A stretch of 32,856 bases of DNA from contig BJHT01000010.1 of the NCBI GenBank assembly GCA_014193395.1, positions 1 to 32,856 of the forward strand. Direction: 5' to 3'. A model generated the notes under the pieces. It did not search any database. It saw nothing but the letters and a program-made list of their open reading frames with translations, and had not been told where the DNA came from. Positions 8,601-15,799 of this stretch are shown in pieces. The stretch is from Verrucomicrobiota bacterium. Lineage in GTDB: Bacteria > Verrucomicrobiota > Verrucomicrobiia > Limisphaerales > BJHT01. The position numbers and the translations under genes were made by a program. Every line of letters begins with the position of its first letter. Within the stretch, counting starts at the first letter, position 1.

Positions 8601-8991
8601 TTTCAGCGTGGCGGTGTGGGTGGGTTACATCGCGCTGTTCGGGACGGCCATCCAGACGGGCGTGGTGATGGTGGTGTACCTCGAGGAAGCCGTGGCGAAA
8701 CGCCGGCTGGAACTTGGCGCGGCGTTCACGCGCGACGACCTCGTGCAGGCGATCAAGGACGGCGCACGCCTGCGGCTCCGGCCGAAGGTGATGACGGTGG
8801 CGACCATCGTCGCGAGCCTGCTGCCGATCATGTGGAGCACGCAGACCGGCTCGGAGGTGATGCAACCGCTGGCCGCGCCAGTGATCGGCGGAATGGTGAG
8901 CAGCCTGCTGCACATCCTCGTGGTGACGCCCGTGATTTTCGCGTGGCTGCGCGAGGGGGAGATGCGGCGGGAGGCGCAGGCGTCGCGGTAG
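5686..8991 (+). CDS. CusA-like heavy-metal efflux RND pump (Cu(I)/Ag(I) type)
   Basis: 1101-residue inner-membrane proton-driven transporter of the HME-RND class (CusA/CzcA). The N-terminus MINRLIEWSLRNRLLV and TPVDAIPDLSENQVIVY are family hallmarks. The TM4 motif IGVLVDAAIVMTEN carries the proton-relay Asp (D408). The three substrate Met residues of E. coli CusA (573, 623, 672) have counterparts at M617 (LLFMPV), M667 (VEMIETT) and M723 (LMLSTGI), with near-identical spacing. That argues for Cu(I)/Ag(I) rather than Zn/Co/Cd. ATG start at 5686, preceded by CATTTCCC and no Shine-Dalgarno. It lies in the same direction as the adaptor and channel genes but is separated from them by repeat DNA. 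A GC hairpin follows the stop directly. Confidence 0.95.
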   Translation: MINRLIEWSLRNRLLVVAGVIFLIGFGVRAIYRTPVDAIPDLSENQVIVYADWAGRSPQEIEDQVTYPLSVNLQGLAGVKAVRASSMFGFSLLTVIFEDRIDNYFARTRVLERLNYFADLLPVGVIPKLGPDATGLGWVYQYYLTVDPARAPLGGYDLGQLRAIQDWLVRYQLNAVSGVAEVGSMGGFVKQYQIEVSSTKMRARNVTLQLVMDAVSQSNLNVGGKVIEENGMEFVVRGIGLVTSLVDLENIVLVERDGTPIYLRDVATVQLGGDFRRGALDVDGREVVGGTVVMRTGENAMEVIRRVKEKIAQLGPSLPPGVGIKSFYDRSELIERTIDTLRHALTEEVILVTLAHIIFLFHFRSILIVTFPLPVSILVSFVLLNAFGITSNIMSLSGIAIAIGVLVDAAIVMTENVIRHCEQAEAEKQRQWAASHDNTGGTPQSEKAPRLTAAETWQVTLAASQQVGRPIFFAMVIIILAFIPVFALTGQEGKLFHPLAFAKTFAMVGSTLLAMTIIPVLCAALVRGPFHAEDSNWVMKFLLRLYDPILDWALRHRKTVLACAAALLAAAVVVAFGLPRPWVQALEKRGWARTARVVHGMGSEFMPTLNEGSLLFMPVLLPSTSLTEVKRIMAWQDRVIAQHPEVVSAAGKLGRAETATDPAPVEMIETTIMLKPEAQWRTNSATGKRYTREEIIGELTERLTQVPGYVPGFLQPIENRILMLSTGIRAQVGIKLLGDNLDTLQQLAFAVERVVREIPGAVGVAPSRVQGKPYLEVQVDRVAMARYGLRARDVLDVVEAGLGGKNLTTTIEGRERYPIQVRLERGERGDIERLRDVLVATPSGKHIPLGQVAKIQRSVGPSEITSENGRLRVFVQANVQDRDLGGFVTEARARIEKEVPRPPGVTIDWSGQYENQLRAKRTLQLIVPAVLGIIFLLLYIVYGSAKEAAHVILAVPFALTGGVFLQYLLGYNFSVAVWVGYIALFGTAIQTGVVMVVYLEEAVAKRRLELGAAFTRDDLVQAIKDGARLRLRPKVMTVATIVASLLPIMWSTQTGSEVMQPLAAPVIGGMVSSLLHILVVTPVIFAWLREGEMRREAQASR

Positions 8992-9010
8992 GGCCGCGCT
9001 GCGCGCGGCC
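8992..9010 (+). terminator. GC-rich hairpin directly after the pump gene
   Basis: GGCCGCGC (8992-8999), loop TGC, then GCGCGGCC (9003-9010) form a perfect 8-bp stem starting one base after the stop codon. There is no T tract, so it is not a canonical intrinsic terminator. It could still end or stabilise the efflux transcript. Confidence 0.35.
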
Positions 9011-9085
9011 GTGCAATCCTCCGGTTGGGCGCGTGGGGATTGGCTCGGGCGTTGGTTTGCAGGCGGGCGCGGCGGGCAGAAAAAG

Positions 9086-9113
9086 GTCAGGGACGCGCAC
9101 AACGCGTCCCTAC
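9086..9113. repeat. REP-like hairpin GGGACGCG-CACAA-CGCGTCCC
   Basis: An 8-bp perfect stem (9090-9097 with 9103-9110) lies between the convergent pump and PVC haem-protein genes, starting with GGTCAGGG. A diverged copy starting with the same GGTCAGGG lies at 12636-12667, so the two flank the haem-protein gene. Confidence 0.5.
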
Positions 9114-9133
9114 CACGATACGGCGCGACGCGG

Positions 9134-12100
9134 CTATTTCAGGCTGGCGAGGTATTCGACGAGGTTGCGGACTTCTTGGCGGCTGAGGGCGAAGCTGAAT
9201 TCCTCGGGCATGCCGGACATGGTGCGGTCGCGGGATTTGATTTCGGATTTCTTGATTTTCACCAGGCCGTCCTCGGGGGAGTTGAGGACGAGTTCGGCGT
9301 CGGTTTCGCTCTGGACGATGCCGGCGAAGTTGCGGCCGTCGTTCAAGACGATGGTGGCGTTTTCGTAGCCTTTGGCGATTTGTCGATTGGGGAAGAGGAT
9401 GGATTCGAGGAGGTACTCGCGGGTGGCGCGGGAACCAATGCCAGTCAGGTCGGGACCGGCCTCGCCGCCCTGGCCGTTGATTTTGTGGCAACGCTGGCAG
9501 GCGACGTCGATGCGCTCGTAGTAGGTGCGTTTGCCGGCTGCGGCGTTGCCGCCGTAGAAGGACTCGCGCCACGCGGCGAGGTGATCGTTCTTGGGCAGCG
9601 TGGCGCGGTATTTTTCCAACTGCGCTTTGATCACCGGATTTCCCTGGCGGCCGTTGGCGACTTCGATGAGTTCGAGGTTCAATTCCTTTTCCAGTTTGCC
9701 GGCGACCAGGCGTTCGAGCAGGTCGGTGACGACGCGGTCGGTTTCGCTGCCGGTGGCGCGGCGGTTGAGCTGATAGAGCGGGTGATCAATGAGGAGGCGT
9801 GGCGCGGGCCGGGGCTTGCCCTCGGCGGCGGGGAGCAACGTGAGCGCGTCCTGGCGCTCGGGAATCGTGCCGCGGCGGACGATGCCGAGGAGGAGCGGGA
9901 GGGCTTCGGCGGGCTTGAGCTTGGTGAGCAGGCGCGTGGCTTCGATGCGAACGGCGGCGTCGGGATCGGTGCGCAGGAGGCGCGTGGCGGCGGCGAGGCC
10001 GGCGTCATTTTGCGCGGCAAGCGTGGCGAGCGCGGCGACGCGGACTTCGGCGGCGAGGGCGCGGTCGGCGACGACTTGATGCAGCGCGGGCGCGGCGTTG
10101 GTGATCGCGAATTTGGCAATGGCTTTCGCGGTGGCGATGCGGACGGCGTCAGGCGAGCGCAGCAGCAGTTCGTCGAGCGCGGGGCGCAGGGCGTTGGCAC
10201 CGTCGGCGGCGCTGCGGTCGGGGGCCGGGCGGAAGAGGCCGATGACGCGGTCGGTCTTGGGCGGCGTGTGCCAGTCGGCGAGGGCGTTGACGGCTTCGGC
10301 GCGCATCTCGGGCGTGGCGTTGGCGTTGCGCGCGAAGGCGGCAATGGCGGCGGCGTTGGCGGGCTGGCCGAGGCGGAAGTGGGCGTTGACGACGCGGCGG
10401 ACGAGGGCCTGGCGCGCGGGTTCGTCGGCCTTGCCGGCGAGCGTGGGGAGCTGCGGATTTTGCAGCAGCGCGGCGAGTTCGGGGAACGCGGCGGGGATGG
10501 GCTGGTCGTTGATGGCGATGGCGGCTTCGGTGATCACGAGCGGGTCGGCGTCGCTGAGAAAACGCGCGACGGCGGGGCTTTCCCAGCGGCGCAGCGTGAG
10601 CAGCGCGGCCATGCGGACGGCGGGCGAAGTGTGTGTCGCGGCGGCGAGGACGGCGTTGGTGTCTTGCAAACGCGTGAGGGCGAACACGCCGGCGTGACGC
10701 AGGTAGGCGTCGTGATTGGTGTTGGCGGCGAGCATCGCGAAGAGCGGCGCGACGGCTGCCGCGCGGCCGTGTTTTCCGAGGGCTTGCGCGGCGAAAAGTT
10801 GCACGCGCTGGCTCGGGTCGGTGAGGAGTTTCACGAGGCCGTCGTAGGCTTGCGTGGCGCGGGCGTCGCCGAGGACGCGGGCGGTTTGCGTGCGGATTTC
10901 CGCGTCGGGGTCGGTGAGGAGTGGGAGGAGTTGAGTGACTGCGGCGCGGGGCATTTCGCTTACGGCCTGTTGGCCGAGACCCCAGATGCCGTGCAGGCGA
11001 GCGTGGAGGTTTGCGCCTTTGGTCGCTGCTTCGGCGAGCGTGGCAACTGCGGCACTTTGACTTGCGAGCGCGAACTGTGCGTTCTGCCGTACGCGCTGAT
11101 CACGGTGCCCGAGAAGCTGGCCGAGTTCGGCAAGATTGCGTCGGCCCATGCCTTCGCCGAGGAGGCGTTTGGTTTCCTGCACGAGCGCGCTGGCGACGAC
11201 GTTGGTTTCAAAGAGCCGGTAGAGGCGGCCTTTGCCTGTGCCGCCCCAGCCTTGCACCCAGTCGCTGAGATAGAGGCCGCCCTCGACGCCGAACTGCACG
11301 TCGGTGACGAGCATTTCCCAGAGGAGCTGCGTCGGCTCGGTGATTTCGTAGGTCGCGCCTTTCGGGCGGTTGGCGAAGGCGAGGATGCCGCCGGTGGTGG
11401 CCGCCCGCCAGTCGGCGAGGAAGAAATGGTCGTCGTAACGGCGCGAGAGGCCGGTGCCGGGATTGAAGGTCATGCCGCTCGGACCCGCGCTGGCGTGGCC
11501 GAGCGGAGGCAGATGCCACGCGGGCTGGCCGGGGTGCGGCAGGTGCCAGAGGCGTTCGGCGTGCCAGGGACTCGGGAGTTTCACGCGCTCCATGTATTGA
11601 AAACCAATGCGCCAGCCGTAGTCGGCGCCCTCGATGATTTGCAGCCAGCGCGAGCGGTCGCCGATGTCGGCGTTGTTGTCGCACACGAAGAGATTGCCGC
11701 GGTCATCGAAGGAGAGCGCCATGGGATTGCGCAGGCCCCACGCGAGCAGCTCGGGGTCGGAGCCGTCGAGATTGCAACGGAAGACGCCGCCGCTGTCGGC
11801 GCGGGCGAGGGTGCGGCCGTCGCGTTCCACATGAAAACCGCGGTCGCCCATGCTGAAGTAGAGCTTGCCGTCGGGTCCGAGGCGCAGGCTGTGCAGCTCG
11901 TGGCCCGCGTAGCCGAGATGAACACCGAAACCGTGCAGCAGGGATTTGCGCTCGACGCCTTTGCCCGCCTGGTCTTTGAGCCGCCAGACATCGGGCGCGA
12001 CGGTGAACCAGACGTTGCCATTCCACGCGAGCACGCCCTCGGCGGTGCCGGTGAAAGGTTCGTCGAAGCCGCTCGCGAACACGGACGAGTGCGTGGGTTT

Positions 12101-12544
12101 GCCGGTGCCGTTGCGGTCCTCGAGGAGGCGGATGATTTCGGAAACGCGCTTGCTGGCGGGCGTGGGGGCGTTGGTGCCGAGCCGGCGCATGACGTAGTTC
12201 GTGAGCGACGCGTGGGTGGTCGAGGCGAGGTCGTCATCGAGCCAGTCGAGATGCGAAAAGACCGAGCGGACGTGGTTTGGAAAGCGATGACTCTCGCTGA
12301 TGAAGAAGCGGCCTTTCTCATCAATGCTGAACGCGACGGGATGCTTGAGGTCCGGCTCGTGCGCGATCAGCTCGACCTTGAAGCCGGCGGCGTGGGTGAA
12401 TTTTTTAAGGGCGCGCTCGGCCTCTTCGCGCGGCGTGGGCGGGATGGGTTTGGGGGCGTCGGCGGCGAACGCCACGACGGCGGAGGAGAGCGTCACGGCG
12501 AGCGCGACGGCGCGGAGGAGGGCGGACAGATTCGGCATGGACAT
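9134..12544 (-). CDS. PVC-type haem-binding CxxCH protein with dehydrogenase-like N-domain and HEAT repeats
   Basis: 1136 residues from the ATG at 12544 (ATG at 12538 and TTG at 12574 are alternatives). A signal peptide (about 1-27, ending AFAADA) leads into a propeller/sugar-dehydrogenase-like domain (about 35-430; GFKVELIAHEPDL, GRFFISESHRFPNH, LRLGPDGKLYFSMGDRG, GADYGWRIGF). A long series of HEAT-like Ala/Leu helical repeats follows (about 460-940). The C-terminal mono-haem cytochrome c domain has CQRCH (C1016, C1019, H1020) and AGPDLTGIGSR. This is the architecture seen in Planctomycetes and Verrucomicrobia as membrane-bound dehydrogenase/CxxCH proteins. The likely role is periplasmic redox chemistry on a sugar-like substrate, passing electrons to the haem; the substrate is unknown. 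It is divergent from the DUF1501 gene. Confidence 0.9.
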   Translation of the reverse strand: MSMPNLSALLRAVALAVTLSSAVVAFAADAPKPIPPTPREEAERALKKFTHAAGFKVELIAHEPDLKHPVAFSIDEKGRFFISESHRFPNHVRSVFSHLDWLDDDLASTTHASLTNYVMRRLGTNAPTPASKRVSEIIRLLEDRNGTGKPTHSSVFASGFDEPFTGTAEGVLAWNGNVWFTVAPDVWRLKDQAGKGVERKSLLHGFGVHLGYAGHELHSLRLGPDGKLYFSMGDRGFHVERDGRTLARADSGGVFRCNLDGSDPELLAWGLRNPMALSFDDRGNLFVCDNNADIGDRSRWLQIIEGADYGWRIGFQYMERVKLPSPWHAERLWHLPHPGQPAWHLPPLGHASAGPSGMTFNPGTGLSRRYDDHFFLADWRAATTGGILAFANRPKGATYEITEPTQLLWEMLVTDVQFGVEGGLYLSDWVQGWGGTGKGRLYRLFETNVVASALVQETKRLLGEGMGRRNLAELGQLLGHRDQRVRQNAQFALASQSAAVATLAEAATKGANLHARLHGIWGLGQQAVSEMPRAAVTQLLPLLTDPDAEIRTQTARVLGDARATQAYDGLVKLLTDPSQRVQLFAAQALGKHGRAAAVAPLFAMLAANTNHDAYLRHAGVFALTRLQDTNAVLAAATHTSPAVRMAALLTLRRWESPAVARFLSDADPLVITEAAIAINDQPIPAAFPELAALLQNPQLPTLAGKADEPARQALVRRVVNAHFRLGQPANAAAIAAFARNANATPEMRAEAVNALADWHTPPKTDRVIGLFRPAPDRSAADGANALRPALDELLLRSPDAVRIATAKAIAKFAITNAAPALHQVVADRALAAEVRVAALATLAAQNDAGLAAATRLLRTDPDAAVRIEATRLLTKLKPAEALPLLLGIVRRGTIPERQDALTLLPAAEGKPRPAPRLLIDHPLYQLNRRATGSETDRVVTDLLERLVAGKLEKELNLELIEVANGRQGNPVIKAQLEKYRATLPKNDHLAAWRESFYGGNAAAGKRTYYERIDVACQRCHKINGQGGEAGPDLTGIGSRATREYLLESILFPNRQIAKGYENATIVLNDGRNFAGIVQSETDAELVLNSPEDGLVKIKKSEIKSRDRTMSGMPEEFSFALSRQEVRNLVEYLASLK

Positions 12545-12551
12545 GGGTCGG

Positions 12552-12581
12552 AGAGTAGCGAGGGATAAGCTCAAAGCTCAA
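12552..12581 (-). promoter_or_regulatory. Candidate promoter of the PVC haem-protein gene
   Basis: On the minus strand, TTGAGC (12581-12576), an 18-nt spacer and TACTCT (12557-12552) lie with only 7 nt before the ATG at 12544. The spacing implies a leaderless or near-leaderless message. The -35 box falls in a heptamer repeat. Confidence 0.38.
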
Positions 12582-12596
12582 AGCTTAAAGCTCAAG
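12569..12596 (+). repeat. Four heptamers GCTCAAA / GCTTAAA / GCTCAAG
   Basis: Four consecutive 7-bp units run GCTCAAA, GCTCAAA, GCTTAAA, GCTCAAG. They overlap the candidate -35 region of the haem-protein gene. A change in copy number would swap in a different heptamer as -35 or alter its spacing. Confidence 0.7.
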
Positions 12597-12635
12597 GGAA
12601 TGACCAAGCGCCAAGGAGCCAGCAGCAACGGGAGA

Positions 12636-12667
12636 GGTCAGGGTTGCGCGCAACGCGGCCCTTCCGC
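12636..12667. repeat. Diverged copy of the GGTCAGGG hairpin repeat
   Basis: GGTCAGGG followed by TTGCGCGCAACGCGGCCC parallels the element at 9086-9113 (GGTCAGGG, then an ACGCG..CGCGTCCC hairpin). The stem is less perfect here. Confidence 0.4.
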
Positions 12668-12681
12668 GATGGGTAAGGCGC

Positions 12682-12748
12682 GGTGTCCTCACTGCGCCGC
12701 CGAATGCCGACGGCGCGGCCGTCTCGCCGACGGCGGGGCGAGGACACC
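12682..12748. repeat. Nested inverted repeat GGTGTCCTC ... GAGGACACC
   Basis: The outer 9-bp arms are 12682-12690 and 12740-12748. An inner stem pairs GCGCCG (12694-12699) with CGGCGC (12711-12716). It is a non-coding palindromic element just upstream of the peptidase remnant. Confidence 0.55.
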
Positions 12749-12844
12749 CCGTCCTACCATCGTGGTCAGCGGGCGGCCCGAGAAAAACACGCAGCCTCAC
12801 GCGAATTTCCCCGCTCCCCTCGCTCGATTGCCAGCCGCCGCCGG

Positions 12845-13084
12845 ACGATTCACCCGAATCGCCGCCCCATGCGAAGGAAATATGCGATGTGCTCCGTCAA
12901 GGGGACGCTCAGTTTCAATGCTGACTGGATTGGGATGGGGCGCGAGCTGGGCGATTACGTGATCGTCCACGAGCTGCTCCGCTGCGCAGTTTCCGATCGC
13001 GGCAAACACGGGAAACGCCTGATGCGGGCGCATCTCGGTGACTACAAAGGCACGCGGCGATCCTCAGCTCTTAAATCGTACTGA
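12845..13084 (+). pseudogene. Remnant of a YgjP-like (DUF45/M48-type) metallopeptidase
   Basis: The frame from about 12845, with an ATG at 12869, reads RPMRRKYAMCSVKG, LSFNADWIGM, ELGDYVIVHELL, then RGKHGKRLMRAHLGDYKG. This follows the C-terminal half of YgjP/SprT-like metal hydrolases (normally K-W-x-S-C-S, then YVIVHELxH, then NHGKxxKxLM). The N-terminal half is absent. The second zinc His of HExxH is replaced (HELLRC), and the usual W-G/A-S-C is Y-A-M-C. So it is probably an inactive 5'-truncated fragment, set among repeats between two divergent genes. The similarity is judged from memory of the family. Confidence 0.6.
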
Positions 13085-13167
13085 AAGAGGCCCTGCGGTT
13101 GTTCCGCGGTCACCTCCCCCTCCCCTCTCGCGTCGGTTGCCGGCTGCGGACCGGCCAGCCTGCACGC

Positions 13168-13197
13168 TTGAACCCACCCGCTTCCTGCCGCTACTTT
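13168..13197 (+). promoter_or_regulatory. Candidate promoter of the DUF1501 gene
   Basis: TTGAAC (13168-13173), an 18-nt spacer and TACTTT (13192-13197) lie 20 nt upstream of the ATG at 13218. The box composition resembles other candidates in this window. Confidence 0.38.
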
Positions 13198-13217
13198 GCG
13201 GCCAAACAAATTTCTCC

Positions 13218-14666
13218 ATGTCGCATTGCAAAAATTTCTCCCCTCGCCCGCTCTCGCGGCGCGCGATGCTCACGCAGTGCGCGAGCGGCTTCGGCGGCCT
13301 GTCCCTGCTGGCGTTGCTGGCCGACAAATCGTTTGGCGCGGCCGTACAGTCGAGCGCGACGACACCCGCTCGGCCGCTCGCGCCGCGCCGCCCGCACTTC
13401 GCCGCCAAGGCCCGCAACGTCATTTTTCTCTACATGGACGGCGGGCCGTCGCAGGTGGACACCTTCGATCCGAAGCCACGCCTGGACCGCGAGCACGGGC
13501 AGCGGTTCGGTGACAAAATCGAGCCGACGCAGTTCAACAACATCGGCAGCACGCTCAAAAGCCCGTGGGCCTTCCGCCAATACGGCCAGAGCGGCATCCC
13601 CGTCAGCGACCTGTTTCCACACGTCGCGCGGTGCGTGGATGACCTCGCCGTGGTGCGCTCGATGACGAGCAATTTCTCCGAGCACACCAACGCCAATTAT
13701 TTCCTCCACACCGGCAGCGGCCTGCAGGGCCGGCCCAGCATGGGCGCGTGGATCGGCTACGGTCTCGGCAGTCCCAACGCCGATCTACCCGGCTTCATCG
13801 TCCTCAATGGTGGGCTGATCCCACCGGGCGGACTGGACAATTTCAACAGCGGTTTCCTGCCCGCCAGCTACCAAGGCTCCGTCTTCAAGCCCAGCGGCCA
13901 GGCCGTCGCGAACGTCACGCCGTCCGAATCGAAGCCCGAGTTGCAGGCCGCCAAACTCGCCTTGATGCGCAAGCTCGACGCCGGCGTGCTCGAACGATTT
14001 GGCAAAGTTGACGCCCTCGAGAGCGCCATCGCCAACTACGAACTCGCCGGTCAGATGCAACTCGCCGTGCCCGAGCTGATGAACCTCACCGGCGAGACCG
14101 ACGTGACGAAGGAGTTGTACGGCCTCAACTCGAAGACGCCCGGCACGCGCACCTTCGGCACCCAATGCCTGCTGGCCCGGCGCATGGTCGAGCGCGGCGT
14201 GCGCTTCATTGAACTCACCTGTCCGAGCGGCGCGGGCGATCGCTGGGACCAGCACGGCGATCTGAAAAACGGGCATGAGAAAAACTCGCTCTTCGTCGAT
14301 CAGCCCATTGCCGGACTGCTCACCGATCTCAAAGGTCGCGGCCTGCTCGACAGCACGCTGGTTATCTGGGCGGGGGAATTCGGCCGCACGCCCTTCGCGC
14401 AGGGCAGCAACGGCCGCGATCACAATCCCTTCGGCTTTACGATCTGGCTCGCCGGCGGCGGTGTGAAAGGCGGCACCATCTACGGCGCGACCGACGAATA
14501 CGGCTACAAGGCGCTGCCCGAATACAAGGTCACCATCCACGACCTCCACGCGACGCTGCTGCATCTGCTCGGCCTTGATCACACGCAGCTCACCTTCCGT
14601 TTCAGCGGCCGCGACATGCGCCTGACCGACGTGCATGGCGAGGTGCTGTATCCGATTCTGGCGTGA
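13218..14666 (+). CDS. DUF1501 family protein, Tat-exported
   Basis: 482 residues from the ATG at 13218; a longer upstream frame exists but would place the Tat signal internally. PLSRRAMLTQCASGFGGLSLLAL (12-34) is a twin-arginine signal (R14, R15). NVIFLYMDGGPSQVDTFDPKP, the SMTSNFSEHTNANYFLHTGS block and WAGEFGRTPFAQGSNGRDHNP are hallmarks of DUF1501 (sulfatase/alkaline-phosphatase-like fold, metal-ligand Asp and His residues). These proteins are abundant in Planctomycetes and Verrucomicrobia, usually next to DUF1553/DUF1549 cytochrome-type partners. Here the nearest partner is the divergent PVC haem protein. The enzymatic substrate is unknown. Length is typical and no damage is seen. Confidence 0.9.
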   Translation: MSHCKNFSPRPLSRRAMLTQCASGFGGLSLLALLADKSFGAAVQSSATTPARPLAPRRPHFAAKARNVIFLYMDGGPSQVDTFDPKPRLDREHGQRFGDKIEPTQFNNIGSTLKSPWAFRQYGQSGIPVSDLFPHVARCVDDLAVVRSMTSNFSEHTNANYFLHTGSGLQGRPSMGAWIGYGLGSPNADLPGFIVLNGGLIPPGGLDNFNSGFLPASYQGSVFKPSGQAVANVTPSESKPELQAAKLALMRKLDAGVLERFGKVDALESAIANYELAGQMQLAVPELMNLTGETDVTKELYGLNSKTPGTRTFGTQCLLARRMVERGVRFIELTCPSGAGDRWDQHGDLKNGHEKNSLFVDQPIAGLLTDLKGRGLLDSTLVIWAGEFGRTPFAQGSNGRDHNPFGFTIWLAGGGVKGGTIYGATDEYGYKALPEYKVTIHDLHATLLHLLGLDHTQLTFRFSGRDMRLTDVHGEVLYPILA

Positions 14667-14917
14667 GCTGGAGACGCGCGAAGACACCCGTGCGCTCTTC
14701 AGTGATGTTTGTCCGCAGCGATTTTTTCCACGGCTGCATTCGGGATGCGGGCGATCATCGGTTTTGAAACTGCGGTTTGAGGAGTGCGCGGTCCCCGGTC
14801 GGGCAATGTTCCGCGTGCTCCAACCCGACCTCCGCCCACGAAGAACTGGGTCACGGCCGGAGAGGAGCGGTCTCCCGGCTTGACTGAAAATCGGGATGCC
14901 AGAAGCTAGGCACCATC

Positions 14918-15673
14918 ATGAAAATTGTCATGTCGTCGGCGCGAGTGAGAACCGGGGCGTTCACCCTGATCGAGTTGCTCGTGGTCATTGCCATCATCGG
15001 CATCCTTGCCAGCATGTTGTTGCCCGCCTTGGGGCAGGCGAAAGAGAAGGCCAATGGCACCAAGTGCATGAACAATCTCAAACAGATGCAACTGGCGTGG
15101 ATGCTGTATGCAGACGATTACAACGGGACGATGGTGCCCAATGCGGGCACGGTGGGGGGCCAGAACTGGATCACTGGTGATCCGAATCTCGACGTGGACA
15201 CCACGCCGATCCAGCAAGGTCTCCTCTATCCGTATAATCAGAGCACCGCCATCTACAAATGTCCGAGCGAACGCTATAAAACCGCCGGCGGACTGCCCCG
15301 TTTCCGGAGTTATTCCGTGAATTACCACATGGGCAAGCCTGGGTCGGGCGCCGCAACCAAAGGCAATCTTTCGGAGATCGACAAGCCGATGGATGTTTTT
15401 GTCTTTGTCGATCAGGAGCGTATCGACAACTCGCACTTTGGCATCGGCTACCCGCCCGGGACGCCGGGTGCAGCGCTGTTCGCGGGCTGGAACACGACGT
15501 GGTACGAGATGCCGACGGCGCGGCACAACAACTCCTGTCCCTTTTCCTTCGTGGATGGTCACACGCTGATTTTGAAATGGCGAGGTGCCAACGTCCGGCT
15601 CGGTCAGAGCAATCCGGGCGCGAGCGCCACGGACATGCTGGATCTCACCACGGTCCAAGCGTGGCTGCCGTGA
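14918..15673 (+). CDS. Prepilin-like protein with N-terminal methylation motif and H-X9-DG motif
   Basis: 251 residues. The basic leader (1-13) is followed by [26 protein letters not shown], the class III/type IV prepilin or type II pseudopilin N-terminus, with cleavage expected at G14 or A15. A globular domain follows, with paired-Cys candidates (C48, C109). [14 protein letters not shown] fits the H-X9-DG motif typical of the very large prepilin-like families of Verrucomicrobia and Planctomycetes. It probably acts outside the cell or in a pseudopilus; the substrate is unknown. No pilus-assembly genes are nearby, so it is an orphan. It is convergent with the NRPS operon 126 bp away. Confidence 0.88.
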   Translation: MKIVMSSARVRTGAFTLIELLVVIAIIGILASMLLPALGQAKEKANGTKCMNNLKQMQLAWMLYADDYNGTMVPNAGTVGGQNWITGDPNLDVDTTPIQQGLLYPYNQSTAIYKCPSERYKTAGGLPRFRSYSVNYHMGKPGSGAATKGNLSEIDKPMDVFVFVDQERIDNSHFGIGYPPGTPGAALFAGWNTTWYEMPTARHNNSCPFSFVDGHTLILKWRGANVRLGQSNPGASATDMLDLTTVQAWLP

Positions 15674-15799
15674 ACCGGGCGGGTTACAGCGAAGCGCGAG
15701 ACTCCGGGTAGGGAAATTTAACGAGGGGATAGTGCGGAGTTGGGAGCTGGCTTCCGCCGGAGCGGGAGAGGATTCCCGTGTCGATTCCTATCTTGGCAT

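Noticed and set aside
7441..9102. A 553-codon minus-strand frame opposite the CusA-like gene
   Set aside because: The product is His/Arg/Ala-rich with no motif, and the sense strand encodes an intact RND pump with conserved Met and Asp residues.
9011..12568. An 1185-codon open frame on the plus strand
   Set aside because: It lies opposite the PVC haem protein, which has a signal peptide, conserved motifs and CxxCH. The antisense product is a Gly/Ala/Glu/Val-rich shadow typical of GC-rich codon bias.
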